7,176 nucleotides of DNA from Rhodanobacteraceae bacterium (GTDB taxonomy: Bacteria; Pseudomonadota; Gammaproteobacteria; Xanthomonadales; SZUA-5). The position numbers and the translations under genes were made by a program. Numbering within the stretch: position 1 is the first letter of the stretch; each line of letters begins with the position of its first letter. Positions 1-5,302 of this stretch are shown here, piece by piece. The notes below the pieces were generated by a model, which saw nothing but the letters and a program-made list of their open reading frames with translations, had not been told where the DNA came from and did not search any database. Location: positions 1-7,176 of the forward strand of contig QIMA01000055.1 in NCBI GenBank assembly GCA_003233535.1. Reading direction: 5' to 3'.

Positions 1-913
1 CTGCGATCAGACGCCACTCGCGCCGGATGACTGTCTGGCCGCTTCGGCCCACGACAGCAACCCGCATCCCACCGCGATCGGTTCCGAATGGAAGAAAGAG
101 GTTGGCGAGCCGACACAAGAACTCCGCTCGCTGACTAGTGACGCCGAACTGCCACCGTCGCCGCACAACCCCGATCAAGCGCATAGCAATATTCAGCACG
201 CCAAGCTCCATGCCCGCACGGAACATTACGGACCGGGCCCCGAAGAACTTGGGGAACAGCCGTATGTCGGGCACCTCGATGAACCGCGCGGTTCTCGCAA
301 GATCCTGAGCAAGTTTCACCCGCAGAGGGTCCGTCCAGCAGCGCTGATCACGCCACATTCCGCCGCGCCACACTTGGGACTTGGTTCCGAGCTGGCCTAC
401 GATGCTCGACATTACCGACGTTCCGCGCGGCGCACGATTGCCCGGCAGGATAGCCGTGTCGATGAGCAGGACTTCGTCGAGCCCGGCGCAGAGATCTGCG
501 ACCACAGCCGACGAAACGCCGGGCACGCTCGACACACCAGACAGCAGCCGGCGCCCGCTCTGAAGTGCTCGAGCATTCAGCACGGCGATCCCCTCCGTGA
601 ACGCTGCGTCGTCGGATAGATCGAGATAGTCCGCGCCGTGCTCCAGACAAAGTCGAGCAATAACGTAGGGGTCGCGGCCGTAGGCCTGGAACGGACCGGC
701 GGCATCCACGACGACATTCGGCGACGCACCGAAGACCGCCTCCGGATCGGCATGAAGATCCAGTACCAAGTGCTTGCAGGAAAGCTGTTCGGCAAAGGCT
801 CTTGCCTTGCCTGCATCTCGTCCAGCGATTACGACATCGTGGCCATCTCGGACGAGAAGCTCGGCGAGCCGGGAGCCGAAAACGCCGTAGCCGCCGAGGA
901 CGACGACCCTCAT
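1..913 (-). CDS. Saccharopine dehydrogenase-like NAD(P)-binding protein (3' end outside window)
   Basis: About 304 residues are visible, reading leftwards with no stop to the window edge. The N-terminus is a Rossmann fold: the beta strand MRVVVLGGYGVFGSRLAELL carries the GxGxxG dinucleotide loop at residues 8-13, a second strand ends in AGRD (30-33), and DAAGPF lies at 70-75. HGADYLDLSDD (92-102) and GVSSVPGVSSAV (126-137) follow, as in saccharopine-dehydrogenase-like oxidoreductases (Sacchrp_dh_NADP family). Near the edge a GGMRVAVVGRSGQ segment and a late W-x-L fit the family's C-terminal beta region. Many bacterial members carry a further C-terminal DUF4166 domain, which would lie outside the window. 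The ATG overlaps the stop of the upstream DCC gene (ATGA, 910-913), so translation is probably coupled. It is almost certainly not lysine-pathway saccharopine dehydrogenase. The substrate is unknown. Confidence 0.85.
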   Translation of the reverse strand, partial: MRVVVLGGYGVFGSRLAELLVRDGHDVVIAGRDAGKARAFAEQLSCKHLVLDLHADPEAVFGASPNVVVDAAGPFQAYGRDPYVIARLCLEHGADYLDLSDDAAFTEGIAVLNARALQSGRRLLSGVSSVPGVSSAVVADLCAGLDEVLLIDTAILPGNRAPRGTSVMSSIVGQLGTKSQVWRGGMWRDQRCWTDPLRVKLAQDLARTARFIEVPDIRLFPKFFGARSVMFRAGMELGVLNIAMRLIGVVRRRWQFGVTSQRAEFLCRLANLFLPFGTDRGGMRVAVVGRSGQTVIRREWRLIA

Positions 914-1374
914 TCGATCAACCGCGCACGTAGCCCCGGATCGGGGATGGCGCACATGTCGGTGCGTCCGAACAACCGGTACCGGTTAGTGGCAACTAGT
1001 CGATACAGCCAATCCTGCAGGGCGCGCGGCAACAAGCGCAGCGGTTGCAGCAGCAGCCCAAACCCACCAACGCGATTGCCGACACGGATCACGGCGTCGA
1101 GCGAGGTGTAGGCTCGGCCATCGACCAAGTAAAGCCAGCTCTCCGGGTCGTCAGGCGACAGCCCATAGTGCAGAAACAGAGATCGTCCGAGCTCGGTCTG
1201 GGCCCGGCAGATCCGAAACTCCGCGGCCTTATCGAACCTTGCGAGCAAACGAGCGCCAAACCCACACAGCACGCATTCGCCGTCCATGACGGTTACTGGG
1301 CCACTGTCATCGAAGGCTGGCACGGCGGGGTCAGTCCGGTACGAATTAGGCGAATGGGAGAAACCGGTTTTCAC
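910..1374 (-). CDS. DCC-family (DUF393) thiol-disulfide oxidoreductase-like protein
   Basis: Encodes about 154 residues from a GTG start at 1374. The hallmark DxxCxxC is present as D31-G-E-C34-V-L-C37 just after a beta strand (PVTVM). The segment from YRTDPAVPAFDD through LQPLRLLPRALQDWLYRLVATNRYRLFGRTDMCAIPDP follows the DCC family (YuxK-like) to its usual end. The family is named for its N-terminal D-x-x-C-x-x-C; a thioredoxin-like redox role is presumed but not shown. I chose GTG 1374 because GAGGG lies 5 nt upstream and because family members usually begin shortly before the Y-x-x-D-P-x-V-P-A-F stretch. The frame stays open upstream, with ATG at 1572 (GGGA 7 nt before it) and TTG at 1587, so a form of about 220 residues with an unrecognised N-terminal extension cannot be excluded. 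The stop overlaps the next gene's ATG. Confidence 0.82.
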   Translation of the reverse strand: MKTGFSHSPNSYRTDPAVPAFDDSGPVTVMDGECVLCGFGARLLARFDKAAEFRICRAQTELGRSLFLHYGLSPDDPESWLYLVDGRAYTSLDAVIRVGNRVGGFGLLLQPLRLLPRALQDWLYRLVATNRYRLFGRTDMCAIPDPGLRARLIE

Positions 1375-1764
1375 GCAAGCCCTCGACTGGTCTAGTGCTT
1401 CCGATACCCAAAGGAGGGACTCGATAGCCGCGATAGTACCGCCAAATCGAAAAGTCACCGCCAGAGACCAAGATTCGGCGAAGTCGGCGTGTCCAGCAAG
1501 ATGCTTCCAGTATGGCGAAATCAATGGGTAGAGGACAGGCTCGCGCCCGCCCGCCGTCATCAAACCGTCCATGCAGTTTTCCCGCAAACGGCTTTCCGGT
1601 GTTCTTCACACCTCAGGCATGCGCTGATCGCCAGCCTGCGCCGACGGTAACCTTCTACATGTCCTGGTTTTGGTTGATCATCCCCCTCCCGATCGTCCCA
1701 AAAAAGCGTTTGTATATCTATAGGTATATATTATCCAAACACAGGCTGGTCACAGGACCTCAAG
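1375..1764. other. Divergent intergenic region between the DCC operon and vapBC
   Basis: About 390 bp separate the two divergent transcription units if the DCC gene starts at 1374. The left part (1375-1587) is open on the minus strand in frame with the DCC gene and could be an N-terminal extension of it, but I recognise no domain there. The right part (about 1700-1740) is strikingly AT-rich against GC-rich surroundings and holds the presumed vapBC promoter and operator. No RNA gene or terminator is evident. Confidence 0.5.
1712..1729. promoter_or_regulatory. Putative VapB/VapBC operator
   Basis: The site reads GTATATCTATAGGTATAT. It is centred on the palindrome CTATAG, and 7 of its 9 half-site pairs are complementary. 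It lies 35 bp before the vapB start in the only AT-rich patch of the region. VapB antitoxins of the AbrB/SpoVT type normally repress their own promoter through short palindromes, with VapC as co-repressor, so this is the natural candidate. TATATT at 1727-1732 could serve as a -10 box, but I cannot place a convincing -35. Function is inferred from position and symmetry only. Confidence 0.45.
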
Positions 1765-2040
1765 ATGAACGAGACGCGAATCGCAAAGTTGTTCAAGAAC
1801 GGCGCAAGCCAGGCTGTTCGGTTGCCTGCAGATTTTCGCTTTGAGGGGGACCAGGTCTATATGACGCGAGACGATGTGACGGGTGACGTCGTGCTCTCCA
1901 ATCGTCCCGGGGCCAAAGCTTGGGGCGAGTTTTTCGCGCTGCTGCGAAGCGTCGATGTGCCGGACAGCTTCCTTAGCGAGCGCCCGCTCAATACGGCTTC
2001 AGCAGCACCTGGAGTGTTCGACGACCCTGAGAATCATTGA
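1765..2040 (+). CDS. vapB: VapB-type antitoxin (AbrB/SpoVT-like)
   Basis: Encodes 91 residues. Residues 5-47 form the swapped-hairpin AbrB-like DNA-binding domain typical of VagC/VapB antitoxins: R-I-A-K-L-F-K-N-G-x-S-Q-A-V-R-L-P (5-21), then DFRFEGDQVYM, and GDVVLSNRP ending the domain. The C-terminal part (about 50-91, including W53, F56 and F57) should be the extended segment that wraps around and blocks the toxin's active site. An AGGA ribosome-binding site lies 7 nt before ATG 1765. The gene overlaps vapC by 4 bp (TTGA), the usual antitoxin-first order. The protein is expected to neutralise VapC and, with it, to repress the operon through the AT-rich palindrome just upstream. Length is usual for the family. 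Confidence in the family is high. Confidence 0.93.
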   Translation: MNETRIAKLFKNGASQAVRLPADFRFEGDQVYMTRDDVTGDVVLSNRPGAKAWGEFFALLRSVDVPDSFLSERPLNTASAAPGVFDDPENH

Positions 2041-2444
2041 GCGTGCTTCATCTGCTCGATACGGACACGGTCAGCTACCTGATCAAGGGCAAGTCGCCGT
2101 CGGTCGAGCGAAAGCTTGCGGCGCTAGTGCCGTCGATGGTTTGTATCTCGGTGATGACTCGCGCAGAGCTGATGTACGGCCTCAAACGACTGCCGCCCAA
2201 CCATCGGTTGCAGCTGGCGGTTCTGCAGTTTCTTAAAGTAATCCGTACCTTGGCATGGGACCCCGATGCGGCCGACTGGTACGCCGACATTCGTCACCAG
2301 CTCATCAGCAGCGGCCAACCGATTGGCGAAATTGACATGATGATTGCCGCATCGGCGCTGTCCGTTGGCGCCAAGCTGATCACCAACAATCGTCGGCATT
2401 ACGACCGAATTCAAGCGCCGTTGATCGTCGAGACCTGGGCATAG
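2037..2444 (+). CDS. vapC: VapC toxin, PIN-domain ribonuclease
   Basis: Encodes 135 residues from TTG 2037. This is a complete PIN domain: D8 in HLLDTDTVSYLIKG, E44 in SVMTRAELMYGL and D100 in IGEIDMMIAASAL supply the acidic Mg2+ site, and TNNRRHYDRI (116-125) is the conserved strand-end motif. All catalytic positions are intact, so the toxin should be active. VapC proteins are Mg2+-dependent endoribonucleases that cut tRNA or rRNA; the target here cannot be read from sequence. The start overlaps the vapB stop as TTGA. A GTG two codons later (2043) is an alternative start that would leave 133 residues and remove the overlap. The absence of a strong separate ribosome-binding site and the rare start fit translation coupled to the antitoxin. 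Confidence 0.94.
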   Translation: MSVLHLLDTDTVSYLIKGKSPSVERKLAALVPSMVCISVMTRAELMYGLKRLPPNHRLQLAVLQFLKVIRTLAWDPDAADWYADIRHQLISSGQPIGEIDMMIAASALSVGAKLITNNRRHYDRIQAPLIVETWA

Positions 2445-2654
2445 GTGGGTGCGACCCGACTTGTCTCAGCCAACCCGACTTCGATATCCAAGGCTGTTTC
2501 GACCCTTTCAGCCAAAACTCCCCCATGGCTGCCGTAGGGAACCGATCCATGAGCCTCTGCCTTAAAAACAGCAGGCATGGTGTAAGCGGTAACTGAGCGG
2601 CGTTCTATCTGCAACCCGACCGATGAGGAAAACTGAGCTTCAGTTCATTACCAA

Positions 2655-2677
2655 CTAGCCCGGATATTTCATGAACT
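2655..2677 (+). repeat. Left terminal inverted repeat
   Basis: The 23-bp left end pairs with 2769-2791 at 22 of 23 positions, the first 18 without mismatch. The single difference is G2673, which faces T2773 on the right arm. Confidence 0.8.
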
Positions 2678-2678
2678 C

Positions 2679-2693
2679 GCGCGATGATCGCGC
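2679..2693. repeat. Subterminal near-palindrome inside the MITE
   Basis: GCGCGAT-G-ATCGCGC has perfect 7-bp arms around a single base and sits just inside the left terminal repeat. Such sites next to element ends can be transposase-binding or cruciform-forming sequences; the role here is inferred from position only. Confidence 0.5.
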
Positions 2694-2768
2694 AGGACAT
2701 TGATTGCCCAGTGGTTTTTCTAAAAGGAGCGGTGTAGTGGTTCACAAGGGCCTAGCGAGGGCGCGTGA

Positions 2769-2791
2769 AGTTTATGAAATATCCGGGCTAG
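2769..2791 (-). repeat. Right terminal inverted repeat
   Basis: The 23-bp right end is complementary to 2655-2677 at 22 of 23 positions. Its terminal CTAG supplies an in-frame TAG (2789-2791) directly ahead of the downstream gene remnant. Confidence 0.8.
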
Positions 2792-2992
2792 AGCGATCAA
2801 TGGAAGCAAGCAGGCGAGCGCATCGAGGTCGTGAGGGCTGGGCGGCGCTGGGAAGGCCAAGTGCGCGGTACCGAGAGCATCTACTGGCGCGCTATCGGCG
2901 GCGTTGATTCACTTTTGGATCTGACTGAGCAACTCGGTCAAAAGTGGCTGCGCGGTATCCGCGCGGTAATGGAACTCGAACGTCCCGATTAG
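2792..2992 (+). pseudogene. 3' fragment of an unidentified gene, cut off at the MITE
   Basis: This frame is open for 66 codons from the TAG formed by the MITE's right end to a TAG at 2990-2992. The peptide looks like real protein: SDQWKQAGERIEVVRAGRRW opens it, then a basic and aromatic stretch WEGQVRGTESIYWRA, then an amphipathic helix region LLDLTEQLGQKWLRGIRAV, ending MELERPD. No ATG occurs before the conserved-looking part; the earliest alternative start is GTG 2831. I do not recognise the family. The open frame begins exactly at the element boundary, which suggests that insertion or a related rearrangement removed the 5' end. A possible separated 5' end is ATG 2623 (MRKTELQFITN) on the other side of the element. 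It could instead be a chance frame, and the opposite strand is also open here. Confidence 0.5.
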
Positions 2993-3194
2993 CCAGTTTC
3001 TTCGAACATAGAGCCCGATCCGGCTGTGCTGGGCGGGCTGCTTTGGGAGTGGCCGCCTTGTTCCAGCTGCTACGCCAATCCAAGAGTCGCGTTGACCTCG
3101 AAATCGTCGTCGAGTACCCGAGAACTGCCCCTCGGGAGATGCAGCCGAAAGAGTCCGGCCACCGAATCACCGCTCCCCTTCGTACAGCGTCTGT

Positions 3195-3226
3195 CCCTGA
3201 TGTTTGTCCTCCCTGATGTTTGTCCT
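3195..3226. repeat. Perfect 16-bp tandem duplication
   Basis: CCCTGATGTTTGTCCT occurs twice in immediate succession (3195-3210 and 3211-3226) without mismatch. It lies about 100 bp before the DUF5648-like gene. It may be a replication-slippage duplication or a repeated binding site; nothing in the sequence decides between these. Confidence 0.9.
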
Positions 3227-3326
3227 GCCTTTCGTCGCGCGCAGCAGTGACAGGTTTGGCTAGCGGATTCCGAGTCCTTTTTGTGCAAGACCCCGATTTA
3301 TTAATCCAAACCAACGGACCGATTCG

Positions 3327-4526
3327 ATGAAACAGCTACTGAAGTTTTGGGCACTCTCGCTGCTGCTGGCAGCGCAGGCCTATGCCGTTCCGCTAATCAA
3401 CAAGCCCGCCTTTGTGCCGTTGTATTCGGCCTACAGCAGCCAAGTTAACGACAACTTCTACACTGTCGATCCGCAGCAGCTGCAGGAAGCAACCAGTGTC
3501 CATGGCTATAGCAACACGGGCGCCGTAGCGTATCTGGAAGCCAAGCAACAGCCCAACACCAAACCCTTTAAGCGTTTCTACAAAGGCCTTCCGCAGCGCA
3601 ACCACCTTTATACCAGCGACGACAGCGAAGCAGCGCTGGTGCTGAGCATGGGCTGGGTGTACGAGCGGGTTGAGGGCTACATCTACACCACCCAGGTTCC
3701 TGGCAGCGTGGCGCTGCACCGGATGAACAAGTTCAACAGCCAGACGGCGGATCAGGTGCACAAATACACTCGCAGCTTCAGCGAAGTCATCTTGCTATGG
3801 CAGCAGGGCTGGGGCTATGACGGCATTGCCGGCTACGTCTATGCCACCGCTTTTCCGATCGTGAACAATGGCTGGGTGGCCGGATTACGCTGTCCTTCCA
3901 ACGCGCCGGGTCAATGCTGGGACGGTCCCAAGCCAGCCAACTACCGCGACTACTATTTCCCGCACAAGCTGGTGTCCAGCACTAATCGACCGGCTGGCTA
4001 CACCCGCCAGCGGATCAGCATGACCTTCACCACCCCCGACTTCTTCGGCGGCATCGGCCATCTGACTTTTGGCGGGCACGGCAATCTCAACGTAGGTCAG
4101 CCGCACGTGGACACCGTTTGCACCAACGGCGTCCCCGATCCGAGCTGCTCGTATTTTCGCGGGCTGGGCGTGGCCCTCTTCGGCGTCACTTGCGGTCGCT
4201 GCGGCGGCGTTCAGATGGGGTCGGAAGCCTGGTGGCCGGCCGGCAACCATGTGATCCCTCCCTCCCAAAGTTACGGTGATCTCCGCAATAACCGTCAGTA
4301 CCGCTTTGTCATGACCGTATCGGACAGCGGTCAACTGACCTACACCATTCGCGATGTCGCAAACAACGCGCTGATGGTCTCAACCAACTGGCATGCGGCC
4401 GGCGTCTACCCGAAGGACAGCCCCTTCCCGTCGGAGCTGACCGGCTATTTCTTTGGTCATGCAACCGATAATCAGAAGGACTTTACGTTCTACGTGACCA
4501 ACGCACAGGTGCAGTGGCTGCCGTAG
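3327..4526 (+). CDS. Secreted protein with DUF5648-like repeats and an unassigned C-terminal domain
   Basis: Encodes 399 residues. Residues 1-20 are a Sec signal peptide (K-rich start, LSLLLAAQ core, AYA cleavage site before V21), so the mature protein is exported to the periplasm or beyond. Three degenerate modules follow at about 31-70, 80-120 and 127-172. Each has the pattern P-L-Y/R-x-Y or F-x-R-F-Y, then N/H-x-F/L-Y-T, a helix, G-Y/W, and a closing G-Y-x-Y strand. This matches my recollection of DUF5648 repeats, often found in surface or secreted proteins. Residues 180-399 are rich in aromatics, glycine and beta-prone segments, with six cysteines (189, 197, 265, 274, 289, 292) that could form disulfides. 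I cannot assign this half; a carbohydrate-binding beta-sandwich is one possibility. ATG 3327 has only a weak GGA 8 nt upstream. A strong terminator follows, so it is probably monocistronic. Confidence 0.85.
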   Translation: MKQLLKFWALSLLLAAQAYAVPLINKPAFVPLYSAYSSQVNDNFYTVDPQQLQEATSVHGYSNTGAVAYLEAKQQPNTKPFKRFYKGLPQRNHLYTSDDSEAALVLSMGWVYERVEGYIYTTQVPGSVALHRMNKFNSQTADQVHKYTRSFSEVILLWQQGWGYDGIAGYVYATAFPIVNNGWVAGLRCPSNAPGQCWDGPKPANYRDYYFPHKLVSSTNRPAGYTRQRISMTFTTPDFFGGIGHLTFGGHGNLNVGQPHVDTVCTNGVPDPSCSYFRGLGVALFGVTCGRCGGVQMGSEAWWPAGNHVIPPSQSYGDLRNNRQYRFVMTVSDSGQLTYTIRDVANNALMVSTNWHAAGVYPKDSPFPSELTGYFFGHATDNQKDFTFYVTNAQVQWLP

Positions 4527-4538
4527 GGCCGTAGCACT

Positions 4539-4575
4539 GGCCCCGCCCGAGCGGTAGTCGGGTGGGGCCTTTGTC
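4539..4575 (+). terminator. Rho-independent terminator of the DUF5648-like gene
   Basis: GGCCCCGCCCGA (4539-4550) pairs with TCGGGTGGGGCC (4558-4569) over 12 bp with one G-U pair, around a 7-nt loop. TTTGTC follows directly. It begins 12 bp after the stop codon. The U-tract is short, but the GC-rich stem is strong. Confidence 0.82.
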
Positions 4576-4701
4576 GTTTCGCCCCGCTCATAGTCACGCG
4601 CTCGTGTCTGTCACGCGGCTGCGGACCCAACGCATCGGCGAAAACAAGCGGGTGGCCAGCTTTGGCTGCCATCCTGGCGTCACGTCTATTGGCGTCGATG
4701 A

Positions 4702-4992
4702 CGGCGATCGTCTTACGCCGATGCTGCCTGGAGCGTTCCGAAGTTGGCACAAACGGTTTCGCTGTCGCCATCGCGCTTCGCCGCCCGCTTTCGCCAACTG
4801 ACGGGACAAAGCGCAATGTCCTATGTCGCGCGCTGGCGAATGACCGTCGCCTGCCAACGCTTGCGCGGAACTGGAATCGCGCTGAGTGAAGTCGCGTCGG
4901 AAATCGGCTACCAGGATGTCGCCGCTTTTAGTCGTGCCTTCAAATCGCTGGTTGGTCAGAGTCCGGCACATTGGCGTCGCGGGTCGGGTTGA
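4702..4992 (+). pseudogene. AraC-family regulator, C-terminal DNA-binding remnant
   Basis: The frame after a TGA at 4699-4701 encodes DAAWSVPKLAQTVSLSPSRF, then AARFRQLTGQSAMSYVARWRM, then LSEVASEIGYQDVAAFSRAF and KSLVGQSPAHWRR before the stop. These are both helix-turn-helix motifs of the AraC/XylS family, nearly complete and well conserved. The usual N-terminal cupin-like sensor half of about 200 residues is missing. A shifted frame upstream (from about 4587) still reads GWPALAAILASRLLASM, which resembles the linker normally found just before the first helix-turn-helix, so a frameshift near 4700-4715 plus a larger 5' deletion is likely. A short protein of 82 residues could be made from TTG 4744, but no ribosome-binding site supports it. 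If expressed, it would be a DNA-binding domain without a sensor. It starts right after the previous gene's terminator. Confidence 0.72.
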
Positions 4993-5009
4993 AAGCTAGA
5001 TCCGTTGCG

Positions 5010-5042
5010 AACGGCTTCCTGCGCGCGAAATGGCCGTTTTTC
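5010..5042 (+). terminator. Weak terminator-like hairpin after the AraC remnant
   Basis: AACGGC (5010-5015) pairs with GCCGTT (5033-5038), and the final TT runs into further T residues (to 5041). The stem has only 6 bp and the loop is 17 nt. The AACGG arm can also pair with CCGTT at 5002-5006. It may be the decayed terminator of the former AraC gene. Confidence 0.35.
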
Positions 5043-5292
5043 TCAGGCATCACGTTTGCTTGTCGACGGTAATCTGCGTCCACTAAGTGCGCAGCCGGCA
5101 ACAGTGCGAGACCGCCCCAGGCACTCTCACTGCATAGACACCTACAAGGTGACGCGCGCCTGATCGATACGCGGAAGCGCGAATGCATACGCGGCGTCGC
5201 CAAGGCTGGAACGACGGCGGACGCCACACACCATATCCATGGCATTCGCAGGCCCTCCCAGGCTGCCGATACTGACCACATCGTCTCGACCT

Positions 5293-5296
5293 GGAG
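5293..5296 (+). promoter_or_regulatory. Ribosome binding site deciding the GTG start
   Basis: GGAG lies 6 nt before GTG 5303. It fixes this rare start codon as the beginning of the FG-GAP protein; the signal peptide begins immediately there. Confidence 0.75.
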
Positions 5297-5302
5297 CAAA
5301 TT

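Larger units (their letters stand above)
2655..2791. mobile_element. MITE-like element with 23-bp terminal inverted repeats
   Basis: A 137-bp element is bounded by inverted repeats. The left arm begins CTAGCCCGGATATTTCAT (2655-2672) and the right arm ends with its exact complement (2774-2791). Allowing one mismatch the arms extend to 23 bp (2655-2677 and 2769-2791, 22 of 23 matching). The interior has no transposase and contains a subterminal 15-bp near-palindrome, so the element would need a transposase supplied in trans. Ends opening with CTAG after a C resemble, from memory, those of IS1380-family elements such as ISEcp1; the bases directly outside here are A on both sides. The 5-bp flanks (ACCAA and AGCGA) give no clear target duplication, so either the boundaries are slightly off or the site has decayed. 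The arms could also fold as a long hairpin in RNA. Confidence 0.7.
2445..3326. other. Gene-poor region with mobile-element and gene remnants
   Basis: About 880 bp contain no intact gene that I can support. From 2445 to 2654 there is only a weak open frame on the minus strand with no recognisable family, and a short possible gene start (ATG 2623). From 2655 to 2791 lies a MITE-like element, and from 2792 to 2992 the 3' end of a broken gene. From 2993 to 3326 I see a small 6-bp-stem hairpin (3117-3136), a 16-bp tandem duplication and the upstream region of the next gene, with no convincing promoter boxes. The pattern is that of an insertion hotspot downstream of a toxin-antitoxin module. Confidence 0.55.
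4993..5302. other. Intergenic region upstream of the FG-GAP gene
   Basis: This stretch of 310 bp has no supported gene; open frames on either strand show no recognisable family. It holds a weak terminator-like hairpin at 5010-5042 and a direct repeat ATACGCGG at 5167-5174 and 5187-5194 (20-bp period). The promoter of the FG-GAP gene should lie here, but I cannot pick -35 and -10 boxes with confidence. Confidence 0.5.

Noticed and set aside
2492..2513. GGCTG / CAGCC hairpin as a possible vapBC terminator.
   Set aside because: The stem has only 5 bp, the loop is 12 nt and no U-tract follows on the plus strand.
2411..2614. Minus-strand open frame of 67 codons between vapC and the MITE (contains VPYGSHGGVLAERVETALDI).
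   Set aside because: It reads somewhat protein-like but overlaps the end of vapC, has only a TTG or an internal ATG start without a ribosome-binding site, and matches no family I recognise. It could be a gene remnant; a protein search would decide.
3117..3136. Small hairpin CCCGAG / CTCGGG with an 8-nt loop.
   Set aside because: Only 6 bp and no T-tract; not supportable as a terminator, and such hairpins are common by chance in GC-rich DNA.
2944..3216. Plus-strand open frame of 90 codons in the gene-poor region.
   Set aside because: It overlaps the remnant in another frame, has no ribosome-binding site and no recognisable domain, and ends in the tandem duplication.
2892..3314. Minus-strand open frame of 140 codons over the gene-poor region.
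   Set aside because: Composition is Arg/Ser/Ala-rich and domain-free, and it lies opposite the more convincing plus-strand fragment; it is typical of a GC-rich shadow frame.
3885..4334. Long minus-strand open frame opposite the DUF5648-like gene.
   Set aside because: It is antisense to a gene with a clear signal peptide and repeats, and has no domain of its own.
5002..5038. Alternating CCGTT / AACGG / CCGTT segments as an attenuator or riboswitch.
   Set aside because: The stems are 5-6 bp and lie about 265 bp from the next start codon, next to a pseudogene; this is more simply a decayed terminator.
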